Assembly: GCA_038503035.1 (NCBI GenBank)
Contig: JAVSML010018983.1
Location: 94,713 to 158,712, forward strand
DNA: 64,000 nt
Direction of reading: 5' to 3'
DNA from: Crocodylus rhombifer
Lineage: Eukaryota; Chordata; Crocodylia; Crocodylidae
Made by a program: the position numbers and the translations under genes. The notes beneath the pieces are model-generated. The model was not told where the DNA came from. It did not search any database and worked only from the letters and a program-made list of their open reading frames with translations. The stretch's first letter is position 1. Each line of letters starts with the position of its first letter. Below are positions 11,159 through 23,558 of the stretch, in pieces.

Positions 11159-13196
11159 CTTGCACCCATGCTCTCCATCCCCTCCAGCTGTCCCTTGCCT
11201 GGCACTCCCAAAAGCTACTGCCTTTACCTGTGTTCTCCACCTCAGCACCTCCTAGTGCTCTCTGAAGTGCAAGTGCAATCCACCTTGGATGCCGTGCACC
11301 ACACCCCGCACTGCTACAGCCTGCCGCCTGCGCTGCTTTATGTCCTTAGTTGGGACCTGGACTTTACACATCCTGCCCCCCTTCCTTACCATGATGTCCT
11401 TCTCATCCTTCACCTGTGGCTGAGCACTGAACACTCAGCTCATGAAGGTGTGCAGCTTCTCTGCTGTATGTTGCCTCTGGGATAAGCAGTACTCATAGGC
11501 CATGTCTTCCCCTCCAATCTTTGAACCTTCCCCGGAGAAAATGCACCCACTTCTAATCCTGGCTTCACTCCTACTGCACCAAAAATACTTCCTAACCCAA
11601 GCAGCTGCTTCCTAACCCAAGCCCAAGCCAGGGATCTTTCTCTGGTTTTGAGATGGGAGCCCATGCACAGCTAGAAGTAGGATTCTCACGTGAATCTGAT
11701 ATCTGTGAACTGCTTAACAAAGCAGAAATGAAATCTGCACATGCACTCAGTCACAGGATTTGCCTCCATCCGTGGTGCTTGCCTCTCTGCAGCTTCAGTC
11801 CCCTGTTCTCTAAACTGCTGCTACAGGTCCTTCAAGCTTCAGTCTGACCGCCCCTCCTTAGAAAGCATTTTCTTGCAGGGTTCAGCCAGCTGGGTCAAAA
11901 AATGCTCACTCAGACCATCCAAGTCACTTTATACTGGAAAGCTCCTCTTCATCGCCCAACCTGACTGAGATGGCTTGATTTATGTTGGAATGATTCAATC
12001 GCTAGTTTTAATGATGACTTATATCAGCACATGGGAAACCTTGATTAAATCATTGGTTTTCCATATTGTACAGTTATACTTTCTAACTGCTATGCTGTTT
12101 GGTTGTTATAGCCATTAAATTAAGTTGACGTACAGCTTAATGTAGTCTTTACATATACTGCATTTATACATATTTAATCAATGACATACGTTTGTATAGA
12201 CTTATTATTTTTTCTGTTGTAAATCTGCATAGCTCACTTCTTTAAAGATGTTTTTGTATGCGGGATCTGGGTAAGTTGCATTTAGATAAAAACTGGAATT
12301 CACTTAAAATGTACAAAAGCACTTTTTACAGTTAAATGAAACCATTTTAAGTGTTTTGAGTATCTAAGGAAGACAGTTTATCAAAGCATACTTTGGATTT
12401 AAAAAGAAACGATTTATTAAACGGGGGAAATGTTAACTGTAGTTAGTGAATTGATAGATTCAGTCTGGTCACCATGCAGCAGATTTTTACAGGTATTTAA
12501 ACTTGTAGATAGATGCCTAGTGGCTCTGTCAAAAGTGGGTTTGATGCTTAACTCCCCAATATAATCAACAGAATGCTCAACTGCATCTCTGGGTGCCTAA
12601 ATAGCTTTGAAAATCTGGCCCATGGCATTCAAGTGTTTAGAATCAATATCTCACCCTTTTCTCACCTGTGTAAAAGATTCATAAATTGGAATTAAAAATT
12701 TGGAATGGAGAAACGTGTTTCCCTGCTTTTACAGCTCCCAATTATCTTCCCAGCTAGTGAGAAATGAACTGGTCTAACTCCCAAAAATATTATCTTTGCA
12801 CCTGCTAGCTAATCAGAAACTAAAACTAATTAAGGTAGCAACTTTTTTTCTGAACAGCAGAAACTAAAAGGTCTTGAAATTGGGAGAAATATTGATACCA
12901 GTTCTCTTTCTGTGTGAAGACTGAAAATAATGTAGATGCTCAGTGTGGTGTGTGGTATTCTGACATACTAATTTGACTTCAAACGATAAAGTTTTACTCC
13001 CTGATTCTATATATAATTAATAACCCTTTAACTCATTAACATTTGATGGAGGTTTATTGGTGTAGTGTTTTATCTGTTTAAATTATTTGAACTAACTGTA
13101 ACAAGTTCAGCCATTGACCTATTCAGTTTTACACAGGTCCAATCTAAAAAGAAATGGGCTCAATTTAAGTGACTATAATAAGATCTAATTTTAAAT

Positions 13197-13212
13197 AACA
13201 ACAACAACAACA
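13197..13212 (+). repeat. (AAC)n microsatellite
   Basis: Short run of AAC units ahead of ATG, within AT-rich sequence. Confidence 0.8.
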
Positions 13213-14889
13213 ATGCACAGTATTGCCTTCTGTCCACTCTGCCCATGATGCAGCCTCCACATTCTGCCCAGAAAACAGGCTCATGTTAAAGGGGCTGTGG
13301 ATTTATTCAGGGCTTAAAGATGCCCCAGGGTCCCAGGGCACTTTAAGGGTGAGCTTGCAGATAGATGTTGGAATATGTGATGACAGTTGCCTTAGAAGGG
13401 ATAAGGCTATGGGATTACAGTTCTGGGAATGGTGCAGCTCTAGGCTGGGGTGTTCAGTAGTAATTACCATAGATGTGATTGGGGGACCTAGGGTTCCAGG
13501 TCACAGATACTGATAGAGTCCAAGTCTGATTCGTGACTTGCAACCAGATGGGGGGATGGAAGTAAAGGATCTAGATGGAACAAAAGCCTGGACTCTTAGA
13601 AGAGGCAGCTACAGACTTCTTGGGTATAAGGAGCTTGGTTGTGACTGGCTGTGTTGTAGGTGTTAACCCCTGGCCTGATGGGAACAGAATAAAAGGCTTA
13701 GATATAAAGAAGTCAAGATCACTTTATGAAGACAACACTGCTCTTATGGCAAAGCTTGAGCTAAATACAGCAGATTGGTTGGAAATAAAAGGACTGGGCC
13801 TGAGATGCTGGGAATAAATTGAGGGCAAATGTCCTGAATAGTATATGGCTGTAGCACTTTGAGTAAAGGCTACAGTCATGAGGGGCACTGAGGCACAGTT
13901 GTGTTGTGAGCACTGGGTGTTTTGGTTAAGAGCTTTTGCACATGGCCAGGGCTTCTGGCACCTTTAGTTCTTCAGTGACAGGATTTGCTTCAGAGTTGTG
14001 CAATGGAATCAAATCTTTAATGAAAAAAATAACATCTATAAAGACAATCAAGAATAAACTGGTGTTGTGGCATATGCCTGAGTTCGCAGGGAGCCTGAAA
14101 CAAGGGGGAGGGTGACCTCTGAACTGCCCTGGTCATTCCAATTAGTTATTAACATTTCAACATTAAATTGTTGAATTAAAATATTAACAGTCTCACCTAT
14201 TTTCTGGCTGATCTTTTAAGCAGAAATTTCAGGCTAACAAGCTTATCCAACATGCCCAAACAGCTTCACATACATACCCTGGAGCCCATACTCAGTTCCC
14301 AGTTTCCTCCATGGCAACCAGGATGATTGTTAATACCAAAATCTGCATCACATTGACAAAGTGAAATCAGTAATTTAATATTTGATTAAATCACAAATCA
14401 AGCCAAACTTGTGGCATTCAGTTTCTTCTTTAAATCAGTAAAATCCTCCAGTCTTTATTTCCCTTAATGCTACCCCATGATCTCTAGTGTGCTGGTCTGG
14501 AGTGCCTTTGAAATCCAGGGGCCTTGGCTAGAGAGTACACAGGGCCTTTTGTTTCAGTAACATAGCATCTGAAATCTGGAAAGGAGGAGCTGAATTCCAT
14601 AGCAAGGTGGAGTGGAGGCACCATCCAGAGGGCCAGAAGCCAGGATTTCAAAGGATTTCACATCCTCTGCCATTGCTGTATAGCAAATAGCATCAAAAAA
14701 CCTGGATCGTTTTGATCCTTTGTTTGATACTTTGAGTCGCATGCTAGCTCTGTTTCCTGTATGTTTCTGGCTATGTCCTCATTTCAACCCACAGTCTGAT
14801 TCAGAGTCCTTTTTTTCCTTATTGCATCATGCTGTTGCACATGAGCAGGGGATCCTATACTTCCTTGGTGAAAGACCAGAATATTGTTC

Positions 14890-17325
14890 GGGCATGCAGG
14901 GATGATGCCAGGAAAGCCAAAGTGCATTTGGGGTTGTAGCTAGCAAGGAATGTGAAGGGTAACAAGAAGGGTTTCTACAAATATGTTAGCAACAAGAGAA
15001 AGGTCAAGAAAAATGTGGGTCCCTTACTGAATGGGGGAGGCAACCTAGTGACAGATGAGGAGGAAAGGCTGGAAGTACTCAATGCCTTTTCTACCTTGGT
15101 CTTTACAGGTAAGGTCAGCTCACAGACTGCTGCATTGGGCAGCACAGTTTGAGGAGAAGGTGAGCAGCCCTCAGTGATGAAAGAATGGGTTAGGCACTGT
15201 TTAGAAAAGCTTGAGATGTACAACTCCGTGGGGCCAAATGCAATGAATCCGAGGATGCTGAGGGAGTTGGCCAGTGGCTCTGCAATCACATCAACCATTA
15301 TCTTTGAAAACTTGTGGTGATCAAGGGAGGTCCCAGACAATTGGAAAAGGAGAAATATAGTGCCCATCTTTAAGAAAGGGGAGGAGGAGGATCCAGGGAA
15401 CTACAGACCAGTCAGCCTTACCTCAGTTCCCTGAAAAGTCATGAAGCAGGTCCTCAAAGAATCCATTTCTAAGCAGTTGGAGGAGAAGAAGATGATTAGG
15501 AATAGTTGGCATGGATTCACTAAGGGCAAGTCATGCCTGACCAACCTGATTGCCTTCTACGATGAGATAAAACTGGCTCTGTGGATGAGGGAAAAACAGT
15601 GGACATATAATATACCTTGACTTTAGCAAGGGTTTTGATACCATTTCCCATAGCATCCTTGCAAGGAAGCTGAGGAAGTATGGGTTGGATGAATAAATTT
15701 TAAAGTGGATAGAAAGGTGTCTGGATTGTAATGGCTCAATGTCTAGTTGGCAGCTGGTATCAAGTGGAACGCCCGAGGAGTCAGTCCTGGGGCTGGTTTT
15801 GTTCAATATCTTCATTAACAATCTGGAAGATGAGATGGATTACACCATAGGCAGAAGGAGAATTTTTTTTGTGGGGGCTGAGTGTGTACACATGCACCCC
15901 CCCGCCTCACCCTGGGAAAGTCTGTGAGGGAAGGGTCAGGGGGAGGAGAAAGGGCCGTAGAAGGGGAGGCAGAAGGGCTGGGAATGGGCTGGGATCGGGA
16001 GGGAGCTGAGCCAGGCCTGGAATCAGGATCGGGGCCAGTGCCCACTGCGCCTGTGCAGGCGTCCCCTCCCCTGTGCCCAGGGTTGTTGCCTGGTGCTGTC
16101 GCCCCCCGTGCCAATGAATCTGCTACCCCCCAGCCCTGCACAGCCTGGGGTGGGGGCAGAGCAAGTCCAGTCTCGGCTGCGCCTCCAGGCTGGAGGGGAC
16201 GGAGCCCCTGGGACCCCCATGCCCACCCTGTCCCGCTGAGAGTCATTCCTGGCGCAACCCCAGTCTCAGCCTGCAGCGGCAGCCTGCCCTGCCCCGTGCA
16301 GATCTGGGGGCACACGCCTCCATGCCTCCTGTGCCGCACCTGCCCCTCCCCCAGCCCCAGTTCTACTCCCTCCCCACCCCTGCTGTAGCCTGGAAGCCCA
16401 CTGCCTGGCGTTTGGTGGGGGCTAAGCCCCATTAGCTCCCCCTTCCACTGCCTATGAATTGCACCCTCAGCAAGTTCACAGATGACACCAAGCTGGGGGG
16501 TGTAATAGCTAGATTAGAGGGTAGAGCTAGGATTCAGAGTGATCTAGATAAATTGGAGGATTGGGCCAAAAGAAATCTTATGAGATTCAACAAGGGCAAA
16601 TGTAAAGCCCTGCAGTTAGGATGGCACAATCCCATGCACTGCTACCGCCTGGGGACTGACTGGCTAAGCAGCAGCTCTGCAGAAAAGGGCCTGAGGGTTA
16701 CATTGGACAATAAGCTGGATATGAGTCAGCAGTGTGCCCTTGTTGCCAAGAAGGTTAACAGCATACTGGGCTGCACTAGTAGTAGTGTTGCCAGCAGATC
16801 GAGGGAAGTCATTATTCCCCTATATTCTGTACTGGTGAGGCCACATCTGGAGTACTGTGTCCAGTTCTGGACCCCACACTATAGAAAGGTTGGGGACAAA
16901 TTGGAGAGAGTCCATTGGAGACCAACAAATATGGTTAGGAGGCTGAGGCACATGACTTATGAGGAGAGGCTGAGGAAACTCGGTTTATTTAGTATGGAGA
17001 AGAAAAGACTGAGAGGGGATTTGATAGCAGCCTTTAACTACCTGAAGGGTGGGTCCAAAGAGGATGGAGCTGGACTGTTCTCAGTGATGACAGAACAAGG
17101 AGCAATGGTCTCAAGCTGCAGCAAGGGAGGATTAAGTTGGATATTAGGAAAACAGTTCTCACTAGGAGGGTCCTGAAGCACTGGAACAAGTTACCTAGAG
17201 AGGTGATATAATCTCCATCCTTGGAGGTTTTTAAGGGCCAACTTGACAAAGCCCTGGCTGGAAGTTGGGGATGATCCTGCTTTGAACAGGGGCTTGGACT
17301 AGATGACTAGATGATTCTCTGATTT
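14890..17325 (+). mobile_element. CR1 LINE, 5'-truncated, interrupted by a hAT-like element
   Basis: The sequence runs from the region upstream of the CR1 reverse transcriptase (frame around KGFYKYVSNKRKVKKNVGPL) through the RT and C-terminal part to a short CR1 tail (ggcttggactagatgac). The FNIFINNLEDEMD block is followed, after a 611-bp insertion, by KFTDDTKLGG, the FADD-type catalytic motif region. The open stretch 16454-17176 is the C-terminal RT segment, with PHLEYCVQFW and RLRGDLIAAFNYL. Stops and frameshifts make it inactive. Confidence 0.85.
15846..16456. mobile_element. Nested hAT-like non-autonomous DNA transposon
   Basis: Terminal inverted repeats CATAGGCAG...CTGCCTATG (left 15846, right end 16456) enclose 611 bp of GC-rich DNA. 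They are flanked by 8-bp direct repeats, gattacac (15838-15845) and aattgcac (16457-16464), identical at six of eight positions. The insertion sits inside a CR1 whose uninterrupted sequence would read gattgcac there. An 8-bp duplication and short inverted ends are typical of the hAT superfamily. A 205-codon open frame on the minus strand shows no transposase motif. Confidence 0.75.
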
Positions 17326-18765
17326 TACAACTGTGGGGATGTACTACAATTTGAAGTACCCATACTGAAGCAGTTTCCCTGAAAACAGCATGCCCTTTCT
17401 GATGAGTGACTAACTACCTTGTCAGAAACCTGTATGTGCCCACTGCACACCTCCAATGAGTGATGCTTCAAAGGTGTACCTTGCATTACAAAACCTTGTT
17501 GTGGGTGATGATGAGAAGCTAGGTGTAGAACCAGCATGACATCTGCAAGAAGTATCCTACAGGTATCTTCTGGTTCCCTGAGATTTTTCTCTGCTTACCA
17601 TTGTAATGTCTTAGCATGTCTTCTTCAAAATCTTTAATTAATGAAGTCTAGAAGGCTGCAGTTCCATGGGCTCTCTGTCTTATGGGTTGCTGCATTCTGA
17701 AGGTAGTGCTCCAGGAAGAGAGTCATGTTTTTGATCTTCCCTCCCAGGGTGAAGTGTGCAGTGCCAGGCATCCTCTGTCAGTAGTAGCTCTGAATACTAG
17801 TTTCTTTAGTTGTGTTTCCTGGTATTGGTGTTTATTGTTCATCACTTTGCAGACTGTATCTCAGTAGTTATTTTTAATTAGTTTGGGGTTCCTTAATTTT
17901 TTTTCTGTGTAAAAATTTACTCCCAACTGTCTCTCTTCCCTTATTATTTCACATGTAATACCTGTGATCCATGTCCAGCATCTCAAGACTAGCATGTGTG
18001 AAGGGTCCAGAAGGGTTTGAGGGGGAATAGGCTTATTAACAATGAGAGGTAAGGCGATCTGCCCAGCAAAATGCAACATGTCCTTCCTAGCCTAGGAATC
18101 CACTTTAAGTAGAACGTTGGACAATGTCCATGGCATTTTAATGCCTTCAGAAACAACAGGATTGTGGCTATTGTTGTTTCAGTTGAAATGGAAGAAGATA
18201 GTTACAGAGCATGATCAGGGCAGTTTGAATAGTTGGTAAGAATAATGGAGCTTGTCTACACTTGAAAGATCATTTGGATTAAGGGAAGGGTCATTTAAAA
18301 AACAGCAGGTATTCTTGAATAACTCCAGAAGAAGAATTCCCAGTCCAGTTTATAATAACATGCTTTCAAAGTGGAATAATAACACATAGTATTTATTTTC
18401 TATTACCTTCCTTTCAGTGTATGCATGAAAGTGTGTTTTCTTCTTCTTACTACAGAGATGTGACTTGCTGTATGCTTATGTCAGAGAAGGCACAGCCCTT
18501 AGTTCTGGGAGGGGTTTGTTCTGCAGTTTCAGACTAGTCCCAAGATAAATCAGTCTCCTGCACCAAAAGAGTGAAGCCATGGACCATGGTGGTCACTATG
18601 TGGTCTTTAAATATCCTGCATCTGTACCATCAAGTGCCTTGAAGATGGCAACTTAGGCTGTGGACTTCACTTATTTTGTGGGAAGCTGTTGTAGAAAAAG
18701 GTGGACAGCAGTGATGTGCTCATGGTAGTCTGTGCTGCCTAAAAGATGGTCCATTGTGTTCAGTA

Positions 18766-18952
18766 CCATAGGATCACAGAAAATAGGTTGGAAGGAACCT
18801 TGATAGGTCATCTCTCCTATCGCACAGCCCCAAGGCAGAATCAGCCATATCTAAACCATTTCTGTCAGATATCAGTCTAACTTGTTTTTAAAACCTCCAT
18901 CATTAGAGGTTATTTCAATCTCCTCAGGTAACCTATTCTAGTGTTTTACTAT
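18766..18952 (-). mobile_element. CR1 LINE 3' end, part 1 (split by LTR)
   Basis: Reads as reverse-complement CR1: ggatcacagaa...ggttggaaggaacct is the CR1 tail. The remainder continues at 19945 after the LTR insertion. Confidence 0.75.
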
Positions 18953-19939
18953 TGTGACAGGGGGCCATCACAAAGCCAGTCACAACATCAGCCTGCCCAC
19001 CTGCCTAGGGCAGTCTGCCCACCTTACTCATCTACCACACCTTTGTTGGAACTAAAGTTGTTCATAGGCGGGAGGCTGTCCATTTAATGCTCAATGCCAA
19101 GGTCGTAATACATGGCTCTGAACCATCCCTACACTGTGTCCCATGCCTTGCAGCTAGCACCCCAAAAAAATCACTTTCAACTCCCCCGGCCCCTTAGTTG
19201 GGCTGCATTCAGCCTCCAACCCACATTTATTCTTGGGTGTCTTCAGACGTACCTTACCCACATGCCCCTCTTTGGGGCCTCTACTCTGCCCCCTCACTGG
19301 GCTCCTGGGCCTTTTGCCCCTTAGGCCTCATCCTGGGCTCCTTGCCTCTATGGGTTCCTTGCCCCCCATGGCCTCAGATCCCTTACTGGACCTTGGCCAT
19401 GTCTCAGACCCTACTCAATGGATCTGGACCCTGCCTCAGGCACCATTCAGTGGGCCTGGGCCCTGTGCTTTTCTGTCAGGGTGTGTTCTGCTAGCCTTTT
19501 CCCTCCACAGGGTACGCACAAGGCAGCAGAGCCTGAGACTAAGGCCCTATCCTTGCCTTTCACTGGGGAGGCACAGGTGTGGCATTTCCTGGAGACAGCC
19601 CCACCACAGGCAGTTCCACCCCACCATCCAGCCCCAGCAGGGTGTAGTTTCAGGTCATGCCCCAGGACCAGGAAGCTCCTCCATCCCCATAGTTCCTACC
19701 CTAACCTCAACGTCTTCCAGGAATTGCAGTCTGAGTAATGTTGCTCTTCTAGCTCCATAGGTGTAATTGCCAGCTCTGCTCCTAGATCATGGGTATACTG
19801 AGGTGTAACAGCCCTCCTCCAATCCAGTGGCCCCTTTTCAGTCATGTGACCATGTAATTGGGCCCAACTGCACCTGCTGGTTACTCAAACCCATCCGGAA
19901 AACCCTTAAAGTCAAAGGCACAACCTGTGCTCTGCCGCA
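18953..19939. mobile_element. Solo LTR inserted in a CR1
   Basis: The 987-bp segment begins TGTGACAGGGGG and ends TCTGCCGCA, has TG...CA ends, and is flanked by perfect 5-bp direct repeats ACTAT (18948-18952 and 19940-19944). The flanking CR1 is continuous once the segment and one repeat are removed. No internal retroviral or gypsy coding sequence is present, so it is a solo LTR left by recombination. A 5-bp duplication fits gypsy-type or ERV3-type elements. Orientation is unresolved. Confidence 0.75.
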
Positions 19940-19944
19940 ACTAT

Positions 19945-20020
19945 CCTTTTAATTAGAAAGTTTTTCCTAATGTTCAGCCTACTTTCCCTTGTGGCATTAG
20001 CGTGAGTTCCCTAAGCCCTA
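19945..20020 (-). mobile_element. CR1 LINE 3' end, part 2
   Basis: Continues the reverse-strand CR1: aattagaaagtttttcctaa followed by tgttcagcc matches the CR1 segment expected after 'agtgttttactat'. Confidence 0.7.
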
Positions 20021-20224
20021 AAGTAACCTACTGCATTAGGTTACTCTAGCCAAGACATGGCAATGAGTCATTGAGCAGAATAGGACATAGTTTGCTAACC
20101 AGCTGGCTATGATAGAAAGCATGAGTTGTGGATGTTGCTATGTGACAGCTTAGGATCATCAAGAAATCCAGGAGCATTCTTAAGTTATAAACTGAATCAG
20201 TGAGTCAAGGTCATGCACTCAGGA

Positions 20225-20770
20225 AGTTATCTCCTGGTGGCAAACTCTCTAAAGCGCTTCTCTCTGTCCACCAGCATCACCTCTGTCTTGCTTGAGTCCA
20301 GCTTCAACCAGCGGTTCTTCATCCTTGGACTGATTGCACCCAAGCAGTGAGCCATCTTGCTACTAGAGGCATGTCTGTATGTGGTGAAGGATAAGGAGGG
20401 CTGCATGTCATCCTGCATATCGCTGACATGTAAGTCCATTTGACCAGTTCACCTAGTTGGCTGCATGGGGATGAAGAACAGGACTGCAGAAAATTGTGTG
20501 GGATTCCACATGTGAGGCTCTAGTAATAGAGGTGCGTCTTGCTATCACTGCTTCCTGGTGGGACCCAAACAATTTTAGTGCATTTACCCTGAAATTCTAC
20601 CAGCTCTCTCTCAGGCAAGAAAGTTGTATTCCACAATCAATATAGGTGGAAAAGAGATCCAGAAATGTGAGGGTGGATGCCTGCTCTCTATCCACTGACA
20701 GCAGGAAATCTCCATCAGTGCCACTGTGGTGGTTTCAGTTTTGTGTCCTGGCCTAAGTTCAGATCGTCCA
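20225..20770 (-). mobile_element. L2-like LINE reverse transcriptase fossil
   Basis: On the minus strand a decayed RT is readable in the right order. Around 20640-20760 is a GHxTETxxVALMEI segment then TLTFLDLFSTYI (RT motif A, normally LDLSAAFD). Around 20400 is MQDDMQ in place of YADDTQ, and around 20260-20320 RWLKLDSSKTEVMLV. This order and the KTEV box are typical of the L2 clade. Stops and frameshifts are frequent. Confidence 0.65.
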
Positions 20771-23431
20771 GGTTCTAGAAAGTTGGCTTCTGTTCACTGA
20801 GTTCAGTAGCTGGCCTTTGGCTGTCTTTTCTCTGAGCTTGCTCAGGAATGGGAAGTTTGATTCTGGGCAGTATTTGGCTAGAAGGACTGATCTATCCAGG
20901 GCAGGTTTCTTTCCAGTTGGTCTGACTACTGCATATGCGAAGGAAGAAAGAAGATTTCTACACTTCTGTTAATGAGGAATGGACTATTTTGGTCAGCAGT
21001 GGCACCAGTTGCTTGTGAACTTGCTACGTGAGCCAGGAGACCTGAGTCGGGTTGCTAAACTTTGGGCTAGGCTTCATTTAGGAAGTCCAAATATTCTTAA
21101 GAAGGGAATGCACTGGCCTCTGGCAATGCAGGCAGGCTGTGTGTAAAGCATTACAGACAGAACAGATTTGTGCGCTGTGTGAAGGCTTTCAGAGACTGCA
21201 TGCCTTCAGAAAGAATAGCTTTTTGTAGTATGTGGTGCTCAGCTCCAGTGCAGGCTGTTGATGACACACGGGGCTGGTGAAGTGTGTCCTACCATATAGA
21301 TAGCTCCTTGAGGCAAGCTTTAGTGACTTCAGTGACGTCTGATAAGAAAGGTCTGTTCTATAATACAGCCTCACCATAGAAGGCATTTGTTATGTCTGTA
21401 TCAGCCCTTATTTCTGTGGATGCTAGAATTTCTGTTCCTCTCTCCTTATCAGACTCAGAGTGTTAGAAAACATGTTGGATGATGGGGAAGGGCCTATTTA
21501 GTGACCAATGTGTAGATGGTTAGACTTAGTATATCATAATGATGATTCACCAGGGCCTCAATTCCTCATCTTGTGGGTGGAGTCCCCAATAATTTAGCAG
21601 GTGTTGGAGTCTCTATGGTCAGATTAGGTTCCATGAGCCTTTCTTATTGCCTGGAACAGGATGGTCTCTGGCCATGGCCTTAGTGAGATGATGGTCTGTT
21701 CAAGACAGTGCTATAAGTCGGGTCCAGGGTGTGACTGGCAGCCTGAGTTAAACCAGAGATGCTAGTGAAAATCCCAGAGGAAAAGAAGTGGTGGCATGAA
21801 TTTGTTGGTCTTTGCAACCACATCCTTGTCAATATGCCTGTGGGTATCTCCTGAAATGTCAAGTGTGTGGGTGTTTTACCACCACCACTGACCCTGTGTC
21901 AATGCACCCCTTTATCAGTCAGTCCCTTAGTCTGTGCTGGTTTGTAAAGGAGCACACAATCAGTCAGTCCTGCCTCTGCTTCCTGCCGTTTGATATGGAA
22001 ATTTGAATGAGGATGTCTTAGATTTGAGGCTCCTCTCCTGGCATTGTTTTCAGGAAGGAAGAACACAGTGGTACCTACCGCCTTGTCCTGTCAAAGTCTG
22101 TGGGGAGCATTGTGATTTGTGGGGATGAGATGACCTGGCATAAGGCTCATGTCATTTCTCACTAGGCACACCATTACCTATATGATTTTGTGTGTTGTTT
22201 GCTGATGGCTGATCATACAGTGGTAAAGACTGAGTTTAGTTTCTCTCACTTTCTGCTGCCTTCTGGCCTGTACCAAGGCCGTGGTCCTGCACAGTGTACA
22301 AGTGTTAGATGGCCATAATCTGGCTTCTATATCTGCTTTTCACTTGGCTCAGACAGTTCCTCCCAGTCTGGACTGTGCTGGGTAAAGTGATTGATTATGC
22401 CCTAGGATGATCTGAGTGGAGGGAATGTGTCTGAGTCACCAGTGCCATGTCATGGCGCTGGATACCTTTCAGAGCTGTATCCTGGTGGACTCCTGGGAAG
22501 AGGCAGGACTGGAGTAGTGTTGGGTATGCTGGATGCCAGGCTGCTTAGCAGAGCAAATGGTGCAGAACAATGAGTAAAAGATTGCCTGCTAATGGCCTTG
22601 GTCATCCAGCTCTTTGAAAGAAGCTGCCTTTGTTGTTGAATTGTTCCTATTGCCCTTTCCTGCCAGGGGAGGGCGGATAGCACTCGATATTCAGCAGTGC
22701 CTGAGTTATGGCTCTGTTGTGGCAGCCTGCTCAGCTGGTGGGAATGAATTTTAGAGCAGCAGGACTGGACTCATTCTCTGTGAAGGACACAGGGTTGTGT
22801 GGAAGCTCTGCTCCTAGTGACACAGCTTCATTTGCACGTGTCTGGCACTGTGCCTCCACCACCACCTCTGCCACCACTGTATGCTAGCACTGCATCCCTC
22901 CACTGGCTTTGGGGGGTCCACTTACTCCTCTTCATGGTATCCCTGTGCCACTTATATTGCATACTGAAGGGGACAGTCACACCCCCCACTACCTTTCTCT
23001 CAGGTTGCCTTATGCCCAGAAGCCCCTTTCTCCTCTCAGTAATATGTGCATATGTTCCCAGCCTCTTTCATTAAAACCCTTGCTCTGTTTTTTACAGAAG
23101 CCCAGCTCTGCTGTGTGTGTAATGTGGTAATCACCAGATTCAATATCCAGGTATATATCAGGCATGTGCCAACACTGGGCAAGCAGGTTGAGTGGCCAGT
23201 TCTCGTCTTCTGTCTCCTTACCTCACAGGGTTTTAGTTATCTAGTCATTCCTTTTGCTCACCCAGACCAAATTCTGCCTTCATTCACACCAGTACAATCT
23301 GACTGAGGTGAGCTGGGTTGTACAGGAGTACCTCAAGGTAGTTTCCATCTCTGCCCTGTCCAACCATCTCTCTCCCTTCTCTGTGTATATCTGACCATGC
23401 CCTTGACTCACAGCTTGTGCCTCTATTTCAG

Positions 23432-23558
23432 GGCCACATAAGGATGTGTCACCTTCCAGCGCAGCCCTCATCTTGCAGGCATCGGAAAAGCTTCTCCTCC
23501 CTCCTGCCCCACCCCTTCTGGCTTCAAACCTGACGACGCCTTGCCCTTCCCCAGCAGG
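23432..23558 (+). promoter_or_regulatory. PSD: Probable PSD 5' UTR segment with uORF
   Basis: A strong acceptor (gcctctatttcag, 23419-23431) would start an exon at 23432 that carries 127 bases of 5' UTR before the PSD ATG. It contains an upstream ATG at 23444 opening a 29-codon reading frame that stops at TGA 23531-23533, out of frame with and upstream of the main start. If the nearer acceptor at 23553-23557 is used instead, the uORF is removed. Confidence 0.45.

Larger units (their letters stand above)
10871..23431. other. Putative PSD intron 1
   Basis: About 12.5 kb between the candidate first exon and the first coding exon. It holds an AT-rich stretch (about 11970-13200) with little else, an (AAC)n tract, a CR1 with a nested hAT-like insertion, a CR1 split by a solo LTR, and an L2-like fragment. 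11160-11970, 13220-14880, 17330-18760 and 20770-23430 contain nothing I can classify. Confidence 0.5.

Noticed and set aside
9606..11485. Long open frames across 9606-10666 and 9935-11485
   Set aside because: They run through 400 Ns and CpG-rich sequence that lacks stop codons by composition. No recognisable protein.
15815..16432. 205-codon minus-strand open frame
   Set aside because: It lies inside the GC-rich hAT-like insertion, is proline/glycine-rich and has no transposase or other domain signature.
23541..23558. Alternative upstream TTG start for PSD
   Set aside because: Eukaryotic initiation at TTG is unlikely, and the ATG at 23559 has good context and matches the known EFA6A N-terminus.
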